A stretch of DNA of 64,000 nucleotides from Arthrobacter sp. AQ5-05. Its GTDB lineage: Bacteria > Actinomycetota > Actinomycetes > Actinomycetales > Micrococcaceae. A model generated the notes under the pieces. The model searched no databases. It was not told the origin of the DNA and saw only the letters and a list, made by a program, of their open reading frames with translations. Each line of letters opens with the position of its first letter. Position 1 is the stretch's first letter. The stretch is taken from assembly GCF_003287975.1 (NCBI RefSeq), contig NZ_QMKQ01000008.1, forward strand, positions 62,001 to 126,000. Reading direction: 5' to 3'. A program made the translations under genes and the position numbers. Positions 34,306 to 43,182 of this stretch are shown here, piece by piece.

Positions 34306-35898
34306 ATGAGCATCAGGAATGCATCAACGTCGGAAGCGCCGACGTTGACCGGAATCAGCCCGGCACAGGCACGCAAGGCCGGATATGCGGCCTTCGTGGG
34401 CACCACGATCGAGTGGTTTGATTTCTTCATCTATGGCACGGCCTCGGCCCTGGTGCTCGGCAAGCTGTTCTTCCCTGATGTTTCTCCGGCAGTCGGGACC
34501 TTGGCCGCCTTCGCGACCTTCGCCGTCGGATTCATCGCCCGTCCGCTGGGAGGCATCGTCTTCGGGCACTTCGGTGACAAGTTCGGCCGCAAGAACACCG
34601 TCATCACCACCCTGCTGCTTATGGGGGCCGCAACCGTCGGCGTTGGCCTGCTGCCGACCTACGCACAGATCGGTGTCGCGGCGCCGATCCTGCTGGTTCT
34701 GTTGCGCGTGATCCAGGGCGTGGCCATGGGTGGTGAATGGGGCGGTGCGGTGCTCATCGCCACCGAGTTCGCGCCCCCGAAGAAAAAGATCCTTTACGGT
34801 GCCTTCGCCCAGCAGGGTGCGCCCGTGGGTAACCTGCTGGCCACCTTGGCCTTCCTGGGCCTGACGTTCCTGAGCAACGAGGCCTTCAGCTCCTGGGGCT
34901 GGCGCCTGCCGTTCCTGGCCTCCGCGGTCCTCATCTTCATCGGTCTCTACATCCGCCTGCACATCACCGAAACCCCGGAGATGGTCAAGGCCATCGAGTC
35001 GAAGTCCCAGAAGCGCGTTCCATTGGTCGAGATCTTGCGCGACCACTCGGGAGTCGTTCTCCTGGCCTGCGGCGCCGTCGTCGCGGGTGTGGCACTGACC
35101 TACGTGAAGACCACCTTTGCGCTCTCCTGGGCCACCAAGGACCTTGGTTTCACCCGCACCGAGTTCCTTCAGGTGATCACCGTTGCCTTGATTGCCCAGA
35201 TCGTGATCCAGCCCTTTGGTGCCATCCTCGCTACGAAGATCGACATGCGCAAGGCGATCCTGTGGGTACTGCTGCCGGAAATCGTGCTGCTGCCGTTCAT
35301 GTTCGTCATGATCAAGACCGGCAGCATTGGACTCGCCATGGTCGGCATGGTCTTGGCAACGGTGCCGACATGCATGTATTACTCGATGTTGGCAGGATTC
35401 CTGGCCCAGCTCTTCCCGGCGCACATTCGCTACACGGGAATCTCCCTGGCCTACCAGCTCTCCACCGCGGTCTTCGCCGGGACCGCTCCGTTCATGAGCC
35501 AGATGCTCCTGAACATCAACGGTTCGATTTGGCCGGTGGTCTGCCTGGCCATCGGATACATCGTGCTCTCGTTCGTTTGCATGATGGTGCTGCTCAGCGG
35601 CAAGGCCTGGAAGACCCGCGACGGCCAACCCGTCGCAGCCTTAGCCTCGATAGCTCGAATCCGCCCCCGACCACCGATTGAAATCGGGCGGTCGGGGGCG
35701 GATTCGTCTTGGGCAGGAAAGGTCATCGGGCGTGCTGCCGCCCGTGGTTGGGCAGCGGTCCCGGATCAGTCGGCAGCGGTCTGCGGGAAGGCGTTCTTTG
35801 CCAGCGCCACCACCGTGCGCAGGGCCAGCGAAGGATTGGAGTCCCGCCAAGCCAACGCGACGGGCAGCGAGATGTCCGATTCAATGAGCGGACGGTAG
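34306..35898 (+). CDS. MFS transporter of the metabolite:proton symporter type, with abnormal read-through C terminus (copy 1)
   Basis: A 530-residue MHS-family permease (KgtP/ShiA/ProP-like) with 12 membrane segments; ATG 34306 with GGAGGA. Hallmarks: GTTIEWFDFFIYGTAS, RPLGGIVFGHFGDKFGRK, LLRVIQGVAMGGEWGGAVL. It is roughly 85-90 percent identical to the protein at 36827 up to GKAWKTRDGQ. Copy 2 then stops, but this copy runs on for about 100 more residues through the terminator hairpin and 133 nt antisense into lysR. A one-base shift near 35640 would restore a TAG, so the tail is probably from loss of the stop. The transporter core looks functional. Substrate: perhaps glutarate or a related dicarboxylate, from the adjacent pathway. 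Confidence 0.85.
   Translation: MSIRNASTSEAPTLTGISPAQARKAGYAAFVGTTIEWFDFFIYGTASALVLGKLFFPDVSPAVGTLAAFATFAVGFIARPLGGIVFGHFGDKFGRKNTVITTLLLMGAATVGVGLLPTYAQIGVAAPILLVLLRVIQGVAMGGEWGGAVLIATEFAPPKKKILYGAFAQQGAPVGNLLATLAFLGLTFLSNEAFSSWGWRLPFLASAVLIFIGLYIRLHITETPEMVKAIESKSQKRVPLVEILRDHSGVVLLACGAVVAGVALTYVKTTFALSWATKDLGFTRTEFLQVITVALIAQIVIQPFGAILATKIDMRKAILWVLLPEIVLLPFMFVMIKTGSIGLAMVGMVLATVPTCMYYSMLAGFLAQLFPAHIRYTGISLAYQLSTAVFAGTAPFMSQMLLNINGSIWPVVCLAIGYIVLSFVCMMVLLSGKAWKTRDGQPVAALASIARIRPRPPIEIGRSGADSSWAGKVIGRAAARGWAAVPDQSAAVCGKAFFASATTVRRASEGLESRQANATGSEMSDSMSGR
35657..35705. terminator. Bidirectional terminator between transporter copy 1 and lysR
   Basis: GAATCCGCCCCCGACC (35657-35672) pairs with GGTCGGGGGCGGATTC (35690-35705), with an inner CCGAT/ATCGG stem. 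It lies inside the extended reading frame of transporter copy 1, which shows that frame is not the original one. Confidence 0.82.
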
Positions 35899-36662
35899 GA
35901 GACGCCGTCTACCTGGATGTGGCTCGACGATCCGACCACGATTGCAACTCCGACATCGGCTCCCACCAGTGCCAGCAGGCTGTACGGGTCGGGAGCCTCC
36001 TGGGCGACGTGCGGCACGAAGCCGGCGGCCGTGCACAGCGAGAGCATGGCATCCCGGACCCGGGACCCGTGCGAGGCCGGATATGCAATGAACCGCTGGT
36101 CCCGCAGTTGTCCGACGCTGATCTCTTCCTGGCCGGCCAGCTGGTGGTCGCTGGGAAGGGCAAGCATGAGGGTCTCGTTGCGCGCCAGGAGCGTGGTGAT
36201 CCCCACGGGTGCCACGGAACTGATCACGCCCAGGTCGATTTCCCCGTCGCGGAGCATCGTCAGGGCCTCGCCCGAGTACATCTGCGGCTGGAGATCCAGG
36301 CTGATGCCGGGATGCTCGCGCGAAACCTCCCGGGCAAGGATACCCATGATCGCGTATCCGGTGGTTCCGGCGAAGCCGACCTTGACGCTGCCGATCTCGC
36401 CCTGCTGCGCGGAGCGGGCAATCCGCCTGACTCCGTCCACGTGGACGTTGATGACTTTGGCGGGTTCCAGCAGGGCCTCGCCCGATGGGGTGAGCCGGAC
36501 CTTGCGGGTGGTGCGCTCGAACAACTCGGTTCCCAGCTCCCGCTCGAGCAGGCGGATAACCCGGCTGAGGGCGGGCTGGGCCATGTGCAGCTTTTCCGCG
36601 GCCCGCCCGAAGTGCAGTTCCTCGGCCACGGCAAGGAATGCCTCGAATTGCCGAAACTCCAT
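35766..36662 (-). CDS. LysR family transcriptional regulator
   Basis: A 298-residue regulator; ATG 36662 with GGGGAG. The N-terminal HTH is MEFRQFEAFLAVAEELHFGRAAEKLHMAQPALSRVIRLLERELG-type sequence (residues about 1-60). The effector domain starts GSVKVGFAGTTGYAIMG near 91 and includes EIDLGVISSVAPVG. It is divergent from the second transporter, with a clear LysR box between them, so it probably activates the transporter and perhaps the glutarate-degradation genes that follow. It converges on transporter copy 1, whose extended frame overlaps its 3' end. Confidence 0.93.
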   Translation of the reverse strand: MEFRQFEAFLAVAEELHFGRAAEKLHMAQPALSRVIRLLERELGTELFERTTRKVRLTPSGEALLEPAKVINVHVDGVRRIARSAQQGEIGSVKVGFAGTTGYAIMGILAREVSREHPGISLDLQPQMYSGEALTMLRDGEIDLGVISSVAPVGITTLLARNETLMLALPSDHQLAGQEEISVGQLRDQRFIAYPASHGSRVRDAMLSLCTAAGFVPHVAQEAPDPYSLLALVGADVGVAIVVGSSSHIQVDGVSYRPLIESDISLPVALAWRDSNPSLALRTVVALAKNAFPQTAAD

Positions 36663-36703
36663 GTCCCGCACTCCCCTCGATACGCCACCGACCAGCAACG
36701 ATG

Positions 36704-36730
36704 TGATTGATCTAAATTCTACATCAATCA
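36704..36730. promoter_or_regulatory. LysR-type operator between lysR and transporter copy 2
   Basis: TGATTGAT-N11-ATCAATCA (36704-36711 and 36723-36730) is a perfect 8-bp inverted repeat with 11-bp spacer, the T-N11-A layout of LysR recognition sites. It is 42 bp from the lysR start and 97 bp from the transporter start. Confidence 0.78.
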
Positions 36731-36826
36731 GTGGTGAATATTGTCTTGGACACTAAAGATCAATCCTGAAAGAGTGGTAGCCAACACAGGGGCGAGTGAA
36801 ACCCCTCACCCCCACGGAGGAACAGT

Positions 36827-38164
36827 ATGAGCATAAGGAACGCATCAATGTCCGACGCACAAACGGTGGCCGGCATCGATCCGAAGCAGGGCCGCAAGGC
36901 AGGCATTGCCGCCTTCGTCGGCACCACCATCGAGTGGTTCGACTTCTACATCTACGGCACAGCCTCGGCGCTGGTGCTCGGCAAGCTCTTCTTCCCCGAG
37001 GCATCCCCGGCCATCGGCACGCTGGCCGCCTTCGCGACCTTTGCCGTCGGCTTCCTGGCCCGCCCGCTGGGCGGCATCATCTTCGGGCACTTCGGCGACA
37101 AGTTCGGCCGCAAGAACACCGTCATCACCACGCTGCTGCTCATGGGCGCCGCAACCGTCGGTGTAGGCCTGCTGCCGACCTACGCGCAGATCGGTGTCGC
37201 CGCCCCGATCCTGCTGATCCTGCTGCGCGTGATCCAGGGTGTGGCCATGGGTGGTGAATGGGGAGGCGCGGTGCTCATCGCCACCGAATTCGCACCGCCA
37301 AAGAAGAAGATTCTCTACGGCGCGTTCGCCCAGCAGGGCTCCCCCGTGGGCAACCTGCTGGCCACACTGGCTTTCCTGGGCCTGACGTTCCTGAGCAACG
37401 AGGCGTTCAACTCCTGGGGCTGGCGCCTGCCGTTCTTGGCCTCGGCCGTGCTGATCATCATCGGCCTTTACATTCGCCTGCACATCACCGAGACCCCGGA
37501 GATGGTCAAGGCCGTCGAATCCAAGACCCGGAAGCGCGTGCCGCTGGCCGAACTGATGAAGGACCACTGGCGCGTGGTGCTGCTGGGCGTCGGCGCCGTC
37601 GTCGCCGGCGTGGCCATCACCTACGTGAAGACCACCTTCGCCCTGTCCTGGGCCACCAAGGACCTGGGCTTCGGCCGCACCGAGTTCCTGCAGATCATCA
37701 CCGTCGCACTCATTGCCCAGGTCGTCATCCAGCCCTTCGGCGCCATCCTGGCCTCGAGGATCGATGTGAAGAAGGCGGTGCTGTGGATGCTCCTGCCGGA
37801 GATCGTGCTGCTGCCGCTGATGTTCTTCATGATCCAGACCGGCAATTTCGCCCTGGCGATGATTGGCATGGTGCTGGCCACCGCACCGCATGCCATGTAC
37901 TACTCGGCCCTGGCCGGGGTGCTGGCCCAGCTCTTCCCCACGCACATCCGCTACACCGGGATCTCCGTGGCCTACCAGCTCTCGACCGCAGTCTTCGCCG
38001 GCACCGCACCGTTCGTCTCCCAGGCGTTGCTCACCTCCACCGGCTCGATCTGGCCCGTGGTGTTGCTGGCCTTGGGCTATGTGGTGCTGTCGATCATCTG
38101 CATGAGCGTCTTGCTGCGCGGCAAGGCCTGGACCAACCGCGAAGTCGACGCCGTCACCAGCTAG
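36827..38164 (+). CDS. MFS transporter of the metabolite:proton symporter type (copy 2)
   Basis: A 445-residue 12-TM permease, ATG 36827 with GGAGGA 6 nt upstream. It shows the MHS signatures GTTIEWFDFYIYGTAS, RPLGGIIFGHFGDKFGRKNT and LLRVIQGVAMGGEWGGAVL, and ends normally (GKAWTNREVDAVTS). Members carry organic acids or osmolytes with protons. The next gene begins 51 bp downstream, and the following six form a glutaryl-CoA route, so uptake of glutarate or a precursor such as 5-aminovalerate is a reasonable inference. Control by the divergent LysR is likely. Confidence 0.92.
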   Translation: MSIRNASMSDAQTVAGIDPKQGRKAGIAAFVGTTIEWFDFYIYGTASALVLGKLFFPEASPAIGTLAAFATFAVGFLARPLGGIIFGHFGDKFGRKNTVITTLLLMGAATVGVGLLPTYAQIGVAAPILLILLRVIQGVAMGGEWGGAVLIATEFAPPKKKILYGAFAQQGSPVGNLLATLAFLGLTFLSNEAFNSWGWRLPFLASAVLIIIGLYIRLHITETPEMVKAVESKTRKRVPLAELMKDHWRVVLLGVGAVVAGVAITYVKTTFALSWATKDLGFGRTEFLQIITVALIAQVVIQPFGAILASRIDVKKAVLWMLLPEIVLLPLMFFMIQTGNFALAMIGMVLATAPHAMYYSALAGVLAQLFPTHIRYTGISVAYQLSTAVFAGTAPFVSQALLTSTGSIWPVVLLALGYVVLSIICMSVLLRGKAWTNREVDAVTS

Positions 38165-38215
38165 CTGCGCTCCGGCCCCACCCCCGCACTTCTCCCGACA
38201 AATCTGGAAAGACAC

Positions 38216-39916
38216 GTGAAAACGATGAATTTTGCCACCAGCGACCCGGCCCTGCTGCCCCTGATCGAACGCTACCTCGGCCCCGAGGACCGCGAGAAGC
38301 TCGTTCCCGTGCTGACCGAACTCGGCCGCGATGTCGCCGAACGCCTGGCCCCGCTGGCCGACATCGCCGACAAGAACAAGCCGACCCTGGAGCACTTCGA
38401 CCGCGACGGCAAGCGCGTGGACAAGATCACCTACCACCCAAGCTACATCGAGCTCTCCCAAGCCGCCTACGAGACCTACGGCCTCTCGGCGCTCTCGCAC
38501 CGCGGCATCCACGGCTGGGAGAACACTCCCCCGCACCTGGCCAAGTACGCCATGAGCTACGTCTTCGTGCAGGCCGAGTTCGGCCTGGCCTGCCCGGTCT
38601 CGATGACCGACGCCGCGGCCCGGACGCTGCGCAAGTTCGGCGACCCCGAGCTCTTCGCCCCCTACATCGAAGGGTTGGTCTCCACCGACGCGGACACCCG
38701 CTTCACCGGCGGCATGTTCATGACCGAGACCCAGGCCGGCACCGACATCGCGATGACCGAAACCCAGGCGGTTCGCGACGGGGACGCCTGGCGCCTGAGT
38801 GGCAAGAAGTGGTTCACTTCCAACCCGGACGCCGACGTGGTGCTGACTTTGGCCAAGTACCCGGGCGGTGATGACACCACCCGCGGCGTTGGCCTGTTCA
38901 TGCTGCCCAAGGTGCTGCCGGACGGCACCCGCAACTCGTACGTGATCGACCGGCTCAAGGACAAGCTCGGCACCCGCTCGATGCCCTCGGGCGAGATCAC
39001 CCTGGATGGCGCCTACGCGCTGCAGGTCGGGGTACTGGATCGCGGCTTCAAGCAGATGGCCGAGATGATCAACACCTCGCGCCTGTCCAACGCCATGCGC
39101 GCCGCGGCACTGATGCGCCGCGCCGTCCACGAATCCGTGGAGCATGCCCGCGGCCGCGTCGTCTTCGGCAAGCCGCTGATGGACCAGCCGCTGATGCGCA
39201 ATACCATCCTGCCGCTCGCCCTGGAAACCGAAGCCGCCCTCGGGCTGATCTTCCACTCCGGCGACATGCTGCAGAAGGCCGACGCCGGGGACGAGAACGC
39301 CAAGGCGCTGATTCGCGTGCTGACCCCGATAGCCAAGCACTATGTCTGCAAGAAGGCCCGCTGGGTCACCGGCGAGGCCATGGAAATCCGCGGCGGCAAC
39401 GGCTACATCGAAGACTGGCCCAATTCCCGCCTGCTGCGCGACTCGCACCTGGGCTCCATCTGGGAGGGTTCCTCCAACGTGATCGCGCTGGATGTGCTGC
39501 GCTGCATGTTGCAGTACGGCGCGCACCGGGTCATCACCGACTCGATGCTCGAAAAGCTCGCATCCCTGGAAGCCACCGACGCCGCACCCGGTGCCGCGCA
39601 GCTCACCGAGCTCTGGAATGAACTGCGCACCCGCGGCGATGCGCTGCTGGAAGGCGAGAACAGCGACGCCCAGGCGCTGATCGGGCACTACACCAACGCC
39701 CTGGCCCAGGGCATCATGGCCACCCTGCTGCTCGAACAGGGCATCCACGAGTCGACCTCCGCCACCGGCTACCGCAAGCTGCTGGTCGCCAATTCCTACC
39801 TCGATTCGATCGTCAACGGCCACACCGGCACGCTGCCGGTCGCCCTTCAATGGCTCGACGAGCTCGTCGACGGCGCCGCGGTGCCGCGCGAGGCCGCCCT
39901 CAAGGTCTTCAAGTAA
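38216..39916 (+). CDS. Acyl-CoA dehydrogenase family protein, AidB-like
   Basis: A 566-residue flavoprotein, longer than usual acyl-CoA dehydrogenases (~380) and like AidB in length. GTG 38216 follows GGAAAG; ATG 38225 is possible. Motifs: FTGGMFMTETQAGTDIAMTETQAV, WRLSGKKWFTSNPDADV, RLKDKLGTRSMPSGEI, EIRGGNGYIEDWPNSRLLRDSHLGSIWEGSSNV. The C-terminal domain of about 110 residues is helical. AidB-type proteins bind FAD and some bind DNA, but in this metabolic operon a dehydrogenase role is more likely. It is first in the glutarate gene series. Confidence 0.88.
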   Translation: MKTMNFATSDPALLPLIERYLGPEDREKLVPVLTELGRDVAERLAPLADIADKNKPTLEHFDRDGKRVDKITYHPSYIELSQAAYETYGLSALSHRGIHGWENTPPHLAKYAMSYVFVQAEFGLACPVSMTDAAARTLRKFGDPELFAPYIEGLVSTDADTRFTGGMFMTETQAGTDIAMTETQAVRDGDAWRLSGKKWFTSNPDADVVLTLAKYPGGDDTTRGVGLFMLPKVLPDGTRNSYVIDRLKDKLGTRSMPSGEITLDGAYALQVGVLDRGFKQMAEMINTSRLSNAMRAAALMRRAVHESVEHARGRVVFGKPLMDQPLMRNTILPLALETEAALGLIFHSGDMLQKADAGDENAKALIRVLTPIAKHYVCKKARWVTGEAMEIRGGNGYIEDWPNSRLLRDSHLGSIWEGSSNVIALDVLRCMLQYGAHRVITDSMLEKLASLEATDAAPGAAQLTELWNELRTRGDALLEGENSDAQALIGHYTNALAQGIMATLLLEQGIHESTSATGYRKLLVANSYLDSIVNGHTGTLPVALQWLDELVDGAAVPREAALKVFK

Positions 39917-39938
39917 GCACCGGAAAAGACTGATACCC

Positions 39939-41114
39939 ATGGACAAGCACACCGCCGCCACCGGCCCGCTGGCCGGCCTCAAGGTCGTCGACCTCTCCAA
40001 GATCCTGGCCGGCCCGTACGCCACCATGTCCCTCGCGGACCTGGGCGCGGACGTCACCAAGGTCGAGCACCCGCAGGGCGGGGACCCCACCCGCTCCTGG
40101 GGCCCGCCGGTTGCGGGCACCGATGCCACCTACTACCTGGCCATCAACCGCGGCAAGAAGTCGGTCACCATCGACCTCAAGTCCACAGAAGGCCAGGAAA
40201 TCGTGCACCGCATGCTCGAGGAAGCAGACGTGCTGGTGGAGAACTTCCGGCCGGGCTCCGGCCTGCAGCGCATCTTCGACTACAAGGTGCTCTCCGAGCG
40301 CTACCCCAAGCTGGTCATCTTGCACATCTCCGCGTTCGGCGACCACGGTCCACTGCGCGACGAGCCGGGCTACGACATGATTGCCCAGGCCGCCGGCGGG
40401 CTGATGTCGCTGACCGGCGAACCGGGCGGAGCACCCCTAAAGGCCGGCTTCGCCATGGGCGACCTCGGTGCCTCGCTCTTCGGGATCATCGGCCTGCTTG
40501 CCGCACTGGTGGAGCGTTCGCGGACGGGGCTGGGCCAGTACGTGACCACCTCGCTGTACGAATGCCAGCTTGCGCTGCACGTGAACTGGGCGACCAACTA
40601 CTTTGACGATGGCGTCACCCCGGGCCCGCTGGGCTCCGGGCACCCGAACCTGGTTCCGTACCAGGCGTACCAGGCGCAGGACGACTACTTCGTCATTGCC
40701 GTGGGCAACGACGCGATGTGGCAAAAGCTCTGCGTGGCGATCGATCGCCCGGATCTGGGCGCGGATGCGGGCCTGGCCACCAACAACGGCCGGCTGGCCA
40801 ACCGCGAGCGGCTCAACATCGAGCTCGGGAGGTCGTTGAAGGCCAAGACCGCAACCCAGTGGTGCGAGTTGTTCGCCGTAACAGGTGTCCCTGCCTCGCC
40901 GATCCGTTCGCTGGACGAGGTCTATGCCCACCCGCACACCGCGGCCCTGGACATGGTCCAGGTTGCGGACCACCCGGTCATCGGGGACCTCAAGCAGGTA
41001 GCCTTCCCGGTGAACTTCCGCGGCCAACGCCCACAGGTGCACACCGCTCCCCCCATGCTGGGTGCCGACAACGACACCGTGCTTCCGGCCTACTCCCCGC
41101 AGCCCACGGCCTAA
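39939..41114 (+). CDS. CaiB/BaiF family CoA transferase (candidate succinyl-CoA:glutarate CoA-transferase)
   Basis: A 391-residue family III CoA transferase. Signature parts: GLKVVDLSKILAGPYATMSLADLGADVTKVEHPQGGDPTR at the N terminus, ENFRPGSG, and the catalytic Asp146 in DEPGYDMIAQAAGGLMSLTG. The small domain ends with VNFRGQRPQVHTAPPMLGADN. It lies 42 bp before a glutaryl-CoA dehydrogenase gene, the arrangement of glutarate activation seen in other organisms, where CoA is moved from succinyl-CoA to glutarate. The donor is inferred. Confidence 0.9.
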   Translation: MDKHTAATGPLAGLKVVDLSKILAGPYATMSLADLGADVTKVEHPQGGDPTRSWGPPVAGTDATYYLAINRGKKSVTIDLKSTEGQEIVHRMLEEADVLVENFRPGSGLQRIFDYKVLSERYPKLVILHISAFGDHGPLRDEPGYDMIAQAAGGLMSLTGEPGGAPLKAGFAMGDLGASLFGIIGLLAALVERSRTGLGQYVTTSLYECQLALHVNWATNYFDDGVTPGPLGSGHPNLVPYQAYQAQDDYFVIAVGNDAMWQKLCVAIDRPDLGADAGLATNNGRLANRERLNIELGRSLKAKTATQWCELFAVTGVPASPIRSLDEVYAHPHTAALDMVQVADHPVIGDLKQVAFPVNFRGQRPQVHTAPPMLGADNDTVLPAYSPQPTA

Positions 41115-41156
41115 GCGCCACCCCAAAGATTCCAGTTCCAGGAAAGAGACACCACC

Positions 41157-42347
41157 ATGAACACCCTCGCCATCGAACGCGACCCGGCCCTGGCCAACTC
41201 CGACGTATTGAACCTCGACGCGCTGTTCAGCGCCGAGGAGCTCGCCTTCCGCGACACCGTGCGCGGATTCGTCAACGAACGCATCAAGCCGAACATCAAG
41301 GATTGGTACGAGGCTGCCCACTTCCCCGTCGAGATTGTCAAGGAAATGGGTGGGCTCGGCCTGCTGGGCATGCACCTGTTGGGCTACGGCTGCCCGGGCC
41401 GCTCCTCGGTCGAGTACGGCATCGCCGCCATGGAGCTGGAGGCCGGGGACTCGGGCCTGCGCACCTTCGTCTCGGTCCAGGGTTCGCTGGCGATGACCGC
41501 CATCCACAAGTGGGGCTCGGAGGAGCAGAAGAACACCTACCTGCCGTCGATGGCCAAGGGCGAGATCATCGGCTGCTTCGGGCTGACCGAACCGACCGCC
41601 GGCTCGGACCCGTCCTCGATGCAGACCCGCGCGGTGCGCACCGAGACCGGCTGGGTGCTCAACGGCGCCAAGCGCTGGATCGGCCTGGCCTCCATTGCCC
41701 AGGTGGCAGTGATCTGGGCGGCCACCGATCAGGGCGTGCGCGGCTTCCTGGTTCCCACCGACACCGCCGGCTTCACCGCCACCCCGATCGAGCCGAAGCT
41801 CTCGATGCGTGCCTCGATCCAGTGCGACATCACCTTCGAGGACGTCGTGCTTCCGGAAACCGCGCTCCTGCCGGGGGCCACGTCCCTGCGCGGGCCGTTC
41901 TCCTGCCTGAACGAGGCCCGCTACGGCATCATCTGGGGAGCCATGGGCGCGGCACGCGACTCCTACGAGGTCGCGCTGAAGTACTCGCTCGAGCGGATGC
42001 AGTTCGACAAGCCGCTGGCCGCCTACCAGCTGACCCAGCTCAAGCTGGTCAACATGCTGCTGGAAATCCAGAAGGGCACCCTGCTGGCCATCCACACCGG
42101 CCGCATGAAGGACGCCGGCACCCTGCAGCCGGTGCAGATCTCGGTCGGCAAGCTGAACAACTGCCGCGAGGCCATCAAGATCGCCCGCGAGGCCCGCACC
42201 ATCCTGGGCGGCAACGGCATCACCCTTGACTACTCGCCGCTGCGCCACGGGAACAACCTGGAATCGGTGCGCACCTATGAGGGCACCGACGAGGTCCACA
42301 CCCTGATCCTGGGCAACCACATCACCGGCCAGCCGGCCTTCCGCTAA
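41157..42347 (+). CDS. gcdH: Glutaryl-CoA dehydrogenase-like acyl-CoA dehydrogenase
   Basis: A 396-residue flavoenzyme. GCPGRSSVEYGIAAMELEAGDSGLRTFVSVQGSLAM, GCFGLTEPTAGSDPSSMQTRA, NEARYGIIWGAMGAARD and the catalytic-Glu segment YEGTDEVHTLILGNHITG are all close to glutaryl-CoA dehydrogenases, which oxidise and decarboxylate glutaryl-CoA to crotonyl-CoA. Length is normal. Downstream genes encode the hydratase, dehydrogenase and thiolase needed to convert crotonyl-CoA to acetyl-CoA, which supports the assignment. Electron acceptor (ETF) genes are not in the window. Confidence 0.9.
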   Translation: MNTLAIERDPALANSDVLNLDALFSAEELAFRDTVRGFVNERIKPNIKDWYEAAHFPVEIVKEMGGLGLLGMHLLGYGCPGRSSVEYGIAAMELEAGDSGLRTFVSVQGSLAMTAIHKWGSEEQKNTYLPSMAKGEIIGCFGLTEPTAGSDPSSMQTRAVRTETGWVLNGAKRWIGLASIAQVAVIWAATDQGVRGFLVPTDTAGFTATPIEPKLSMRASIQCDITFEDVVLPETALLPGATSLRGPFSCLNEARYGIIWGAMGAARDSYEVALKYSLERMQFDKPLAAYQLTQLKLVNMLLEIQKGTLLAIHTGRMKDAGTLQPVQISVGKLNNCREAIKIAREARTILGGNGITLDYSPLRHGNNLESVRTYEGTDEVHTLILGNHITGQPAFR

Positions 42348-42360
42348 AGAGAGACCCCCA

Positions 42361-43146
42361 GTGAAGACCATGGCCTTTGAGACGATCCTCGTTGAGGTAA
42401 CGGGCATCCTCGGCATCATCACCATCAACCGGCCCGAGGCCCGCAATGCCCTGAACCCCGCGGTGGTGCGCGAACTGCGAATCGCCCTGGAGGAGATTGC
42501 GGAGCACGGGCAGGTACGGGCCGTGGTCTTCACCGGTGCCGGGGAAAAGGTCTTCGTCGCCGGCTCCGACATCACCGCGCTGGCCACCTACACGGCCGTC
42601 GACGGGCTGAACGCGAAGATGCAGCGCTTCTTCGATTTCCTCGAGGACTACGAACTGCCCACCATCGCCGCGATCAACGGGTTCGCCCTGGGTGGCGGCA
42701 ACGAGCTGGCCATGGCCTGCGACATCCGCATCGCCGCGGACACCGCACGCTTCGGGCTGCCGGAAACCAACCTCGGGATCATCCCGGGGGCCGGCGGCAC
42801 CCAGCGCCTGTCCCGGTTGGTCGGCAAGGGGCGTGCCGTGGAACTGATCCTCACCGGGAGGATCTTCGACGCCGACGAGGCCCTGCGCATCGGATTGGTC
42901 ACCGAGGTCGTCCCGGCCGCGGATCTGCTGGATGCGGCGCGCGCCACTGCCGGGCAGATCATGGCCAAGGGCCCGCTGGCCATCCGGCTGGCCAAGCTCG
43001 TGATCAAGAACGGCGCCGAGACCGACCAGCGCACCGGGCTGCTGCTCGAGCGCCTGGCCCAGTCGCTGCTGTACACCAGCAACGACAAGGCCGAGGGCCT
43101 GAACGCCTTCCTGGAAAAACGCCCCGCCAGCTTCACCGGCTCCTAA
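42361..43146 (+). CDS. Enoyl-CoA hydratase/isomerase family protein
   Basis: A 261-residue crotonase-fold enzyme. GTG 42361 (ATG 42370 alternative) is 14 nt after the previous stop. NRPEARNALNP, AGSDITALATYT (first oxyanion loop), GFALGGGNELAMACDIRIAADTARFGLPETNLGIIPGAGGTQRL with Glu residues in the usual catalytic positions, and a C-terminal helix SNDKAEGLNAFLEKRPASFTG. It would hydrate crotonyl-CoA to 3-hydroxybutyryl-CoA in this pathway. Confidence 0.93.
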   Translation: MKTMAFETILVEVTGILGIITINRPEARNALNPAVVRELRIALEEIAEHGQVRAVVFTGAGEKVFVAGSDITALATYTAVDGLNAKMQRFFDFLEDYELPTIAAINGFALGGGNELAMACDIRIAADTARFGLPETNLGIIPGAGGTQRLSRLVGKGRAVELILTGRIFDADEALRIGLVTEVVPAADLLDAARATAGQIMAKGPLAIRLAKLVIKNGAETDQRTGLLLERLAQSLLYTSNDKAEGLNAFLEKRPASFTGS

Positions 43147-43182
43147 CCCCACGCCCACGCACAACCTTCAAGGACAACACTT

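Noticed and set aside
36845-40129. Minus-strand open frame of over 1,000 codons opposite transporter copy 2 and the AidB-like gene
   Set aside because: High-GC antisense artefact spanning two genes whose plus-strand products are unmistakable. His/Gly/Val/Asp-rich translation has no domain.
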